Positions 5,993-6,912 of a stretch of DNA of 6,912 bases are shown here, in pieces; position 1 is the first letter of the stretch, and every line of letters begins with the position of its first letter. Position numbers and translations under genes: made by a program. The notes beneath the pieces are model-generated. The model had not been told where the DNA came from. It ran no database searches and was given only the letters and a program-made list of their open reading frames with translations. Location: contig JAFAVL010000786.1 in the NCBI GenBank assembly GCA_019242465.1, positions 1-6,912 of the forward strand, read 5' to 3'. Source of the DNA: Chroococcidiopsidaceae cyanobacterium CP_BM_RX_35. Its GTDB lineage: Bacteria; Cyanobacteriota; Cyanobacteriia; Cyanobacteriales; Chroococcidiopsidaceae.

Positions 5993-6912
5993 TTAACTTG
6001 CAAGTCGATAGATGATGCCGTAACCGGGACCTGGTATTCCTCCTGTGCGGTGGATGAAGGTTAGGAATGTCAGGGTGATAAAGAGTTGGACTAGAGTAAT
6101 TGTTGTTAAGAGTCGGGTTTTGTTTTTGTAAACTAGGGCTAGCCAGATGTAGAGGAAGGGAAAAACTATGATGAGGTAGTATGTTTGGATTGTCACTCCT
6201 GATAGGGTGAAGACTCCTCCAACGCCAAATGCTAGCGCTTTAAGATAAAAGTTGAGTTCGGCATCTATTTCGTCTTCATTCACGGGTGTGCGTGGTTGTT
6301 TTCGAGATTGGAAGTATTTATAGATTGGATATATACCTATGCCTAGTAAAAACAAGTGGGCTGGTATCATTAGGTATGTGGGTATGTTGAAGATGACGGG
6401 TTCTTGAAGAAAGTATGACCAGAACGCTTTTTTGAGGGGGTTGCTGAGGTTTACTCCCAGGGCCGTTGTCCACCAATGCAAGTAAAATTTCGGTACTAAG
6501 AGGCTGACGATGGTTCGGGTATATCCTCCCATCTGAGGTGAAACTGCCCATAACCAAGGTATGAGTGGAATACTCCCTAGCACAGTGCCTAGAAGCCATA
6601 TTACCCATTTTGTTTTTTTGAGAGTTTTGTGTTTGTGATCGTGCCAAATAGTTGCCAGCAAAAGTCCAAAGGTATAGAAGAATCCACCCATATGAACTTG
6701 CCCAATCAAAGCTCCTGCTATTCCCCATAAGAAACCTCCCCAATGCTTTTTTCGGAACCAATGTCCTAGAAACACTAGAAAACAAAAGGGTGTTAGTAGG
6801 TCTGGTATCCAGATTTTTCTAGATAGTACCACCGCCAGTGGATTGACGCTAGCAATTGCTAAACCCCACAGCCAAGGTTGTCTCTTTTGCGGCGCAATTT
6901 GCCAGAAAACGA
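5993..6912 (-). CDS. GT39-like (ArnT/PMT-type) membrane glycosyltransferase, N-terminus cut by window edge
   Basis: The frame is open from the right edge to the TAA at 5993, giving 305 visible codons, and it stays open past the GTG at 6832, so that GTG is internal rather than the start. The protein is a strongly hydrophobic multi-pass membrane protein with about seven or eight likely membrane spans. The early segment NPLAVVLSRKIWIPDLLTPF followed by FLVFLG resembles GT-C fold, family 39-type enzymes, which transfer sugars from polyprenyl-phosphate donors to lipid or surface acceptors. A cytoplasmic-looking acidic linker (SRKQPRTPVNEDEIDAEL) interrupts the spans, and the tail ends in GPGYGIIYRLAS. 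The catalytic acidic residues of the first extracytoplasmic loop would lie outside the window, so donor and acceptor cannot be inferred. No terminator is visible before the transposase remnant downstream. HIP1 octamers are absent from the visible part. Confidence 0.75.
   Translation of the reverse strand, partial: VFWQIAPQKRQPWLWGLAIASVNPLAVVLSRKIWIPDLLTPFCFLVFLGHWFRKKHWGGFLWGIAGALIGQVHMGGFFYTFGLLLATIWHDHKHKTLKKTKWVIWLLGTVLGSIPLIPWLWAVSPQMGGYTRTIVSLLVPKFYLHWWTTALGVNLSNPLKKAFWSYFLQEPVIFNIPTYLMIPAHLFLLGIGIYPIYKYFQSRKQPRTPVNEDEIDAELNFYLKALAFGVGGVFTLSGVTIQTYYLIIVFPFLYIWLALVYKNKTRLLTTITLVQLFITLTFLTFIHRTGGIPGPGYGIIYRLAS

Noticed and set aside
5809..6015. Plus-strand 68-residue frame in the azoR-glycosyltransferase gap
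   Set aside because: It is opposite the transposase remnant, whose own frame has a recognisable motif; this one has none.
6318..6785. A 155-residue minus-strand frame inside the glycosyltransferase gene
   Set aside because: It is a shifted-frame shadow; the longer overlapping frame has clear membrane-protein character and runs open to the window edge.

Overview
The window looks like chromosomal DNA of a cyanobacterium. Four copies of the HIP1 octamer GCGATCGC lie inside genes. The visible genes (a CYP110-like cytochrome P450, a ClpC-type chaperone with its UVR segment, a GT39-type membrane glycosyltransferase) fit a genome of this kind. The genus cannot be fixed from the sequence.

Layout: (1) 1-1165, minus strand, a cytochrome P450 cut by the left window edge just before its haem-ligand cysteine. 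(2) 1166-1358, a divergent intergenic region. (3) 1359-3842, plus strand, complete clpC, closed by a clear intrinsic terminator at 3858-3887. (4) 3843-4032, a convergent gap with one weak inverted repeat. (5) 4033-5541, minus strand, a two-gene unit: an azoR-type FMN oxidoreductase followed three bases later by an ECF sigma factor of the ECF41 (SigJ-like) group carrying a C-terminal SnoaL/NTF2-like domain. (6) 5576-5602, directly upstream of that unit, the sequence TGTCACA-N16-CGTC, which matches the promoter consensus of ECF41 sigma factors. (7) 5676-5936, minus strand, a decayed 5' fragment of an IS1380-family transposase gene. (8) 5993 to the right edge, minus strand, the C-terminal part of a multi-pass GT39-like glycosyltransferase whose N-terminus lies outside the window.

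How the genes work together: the best-supported circuit is the azoR-ECF41 operon. The sigma factor keeps the WLPEP linker motif and the C-terminal DGGG and NPKKL motifs of the group, no anti-sigma gene is adjacent, and the predicted target promoter stands at the head of its own operon. This suggests a self-regulating sigma factor that controls an FMN-dependent reductase, probably in a redox or electrophile response. An inverted repeat CGTCT-N7-AGACG overlaps the -10 element and could be a second control point. The P450, ClpC and glycosyltransferase genes appear to be separate units. The ClpC differs from the usual cyanobacterial form at conserved positions and could be a second, specialised paralogue. 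I see no CRISPR array, tRNA, rRNA or intact mobile element.
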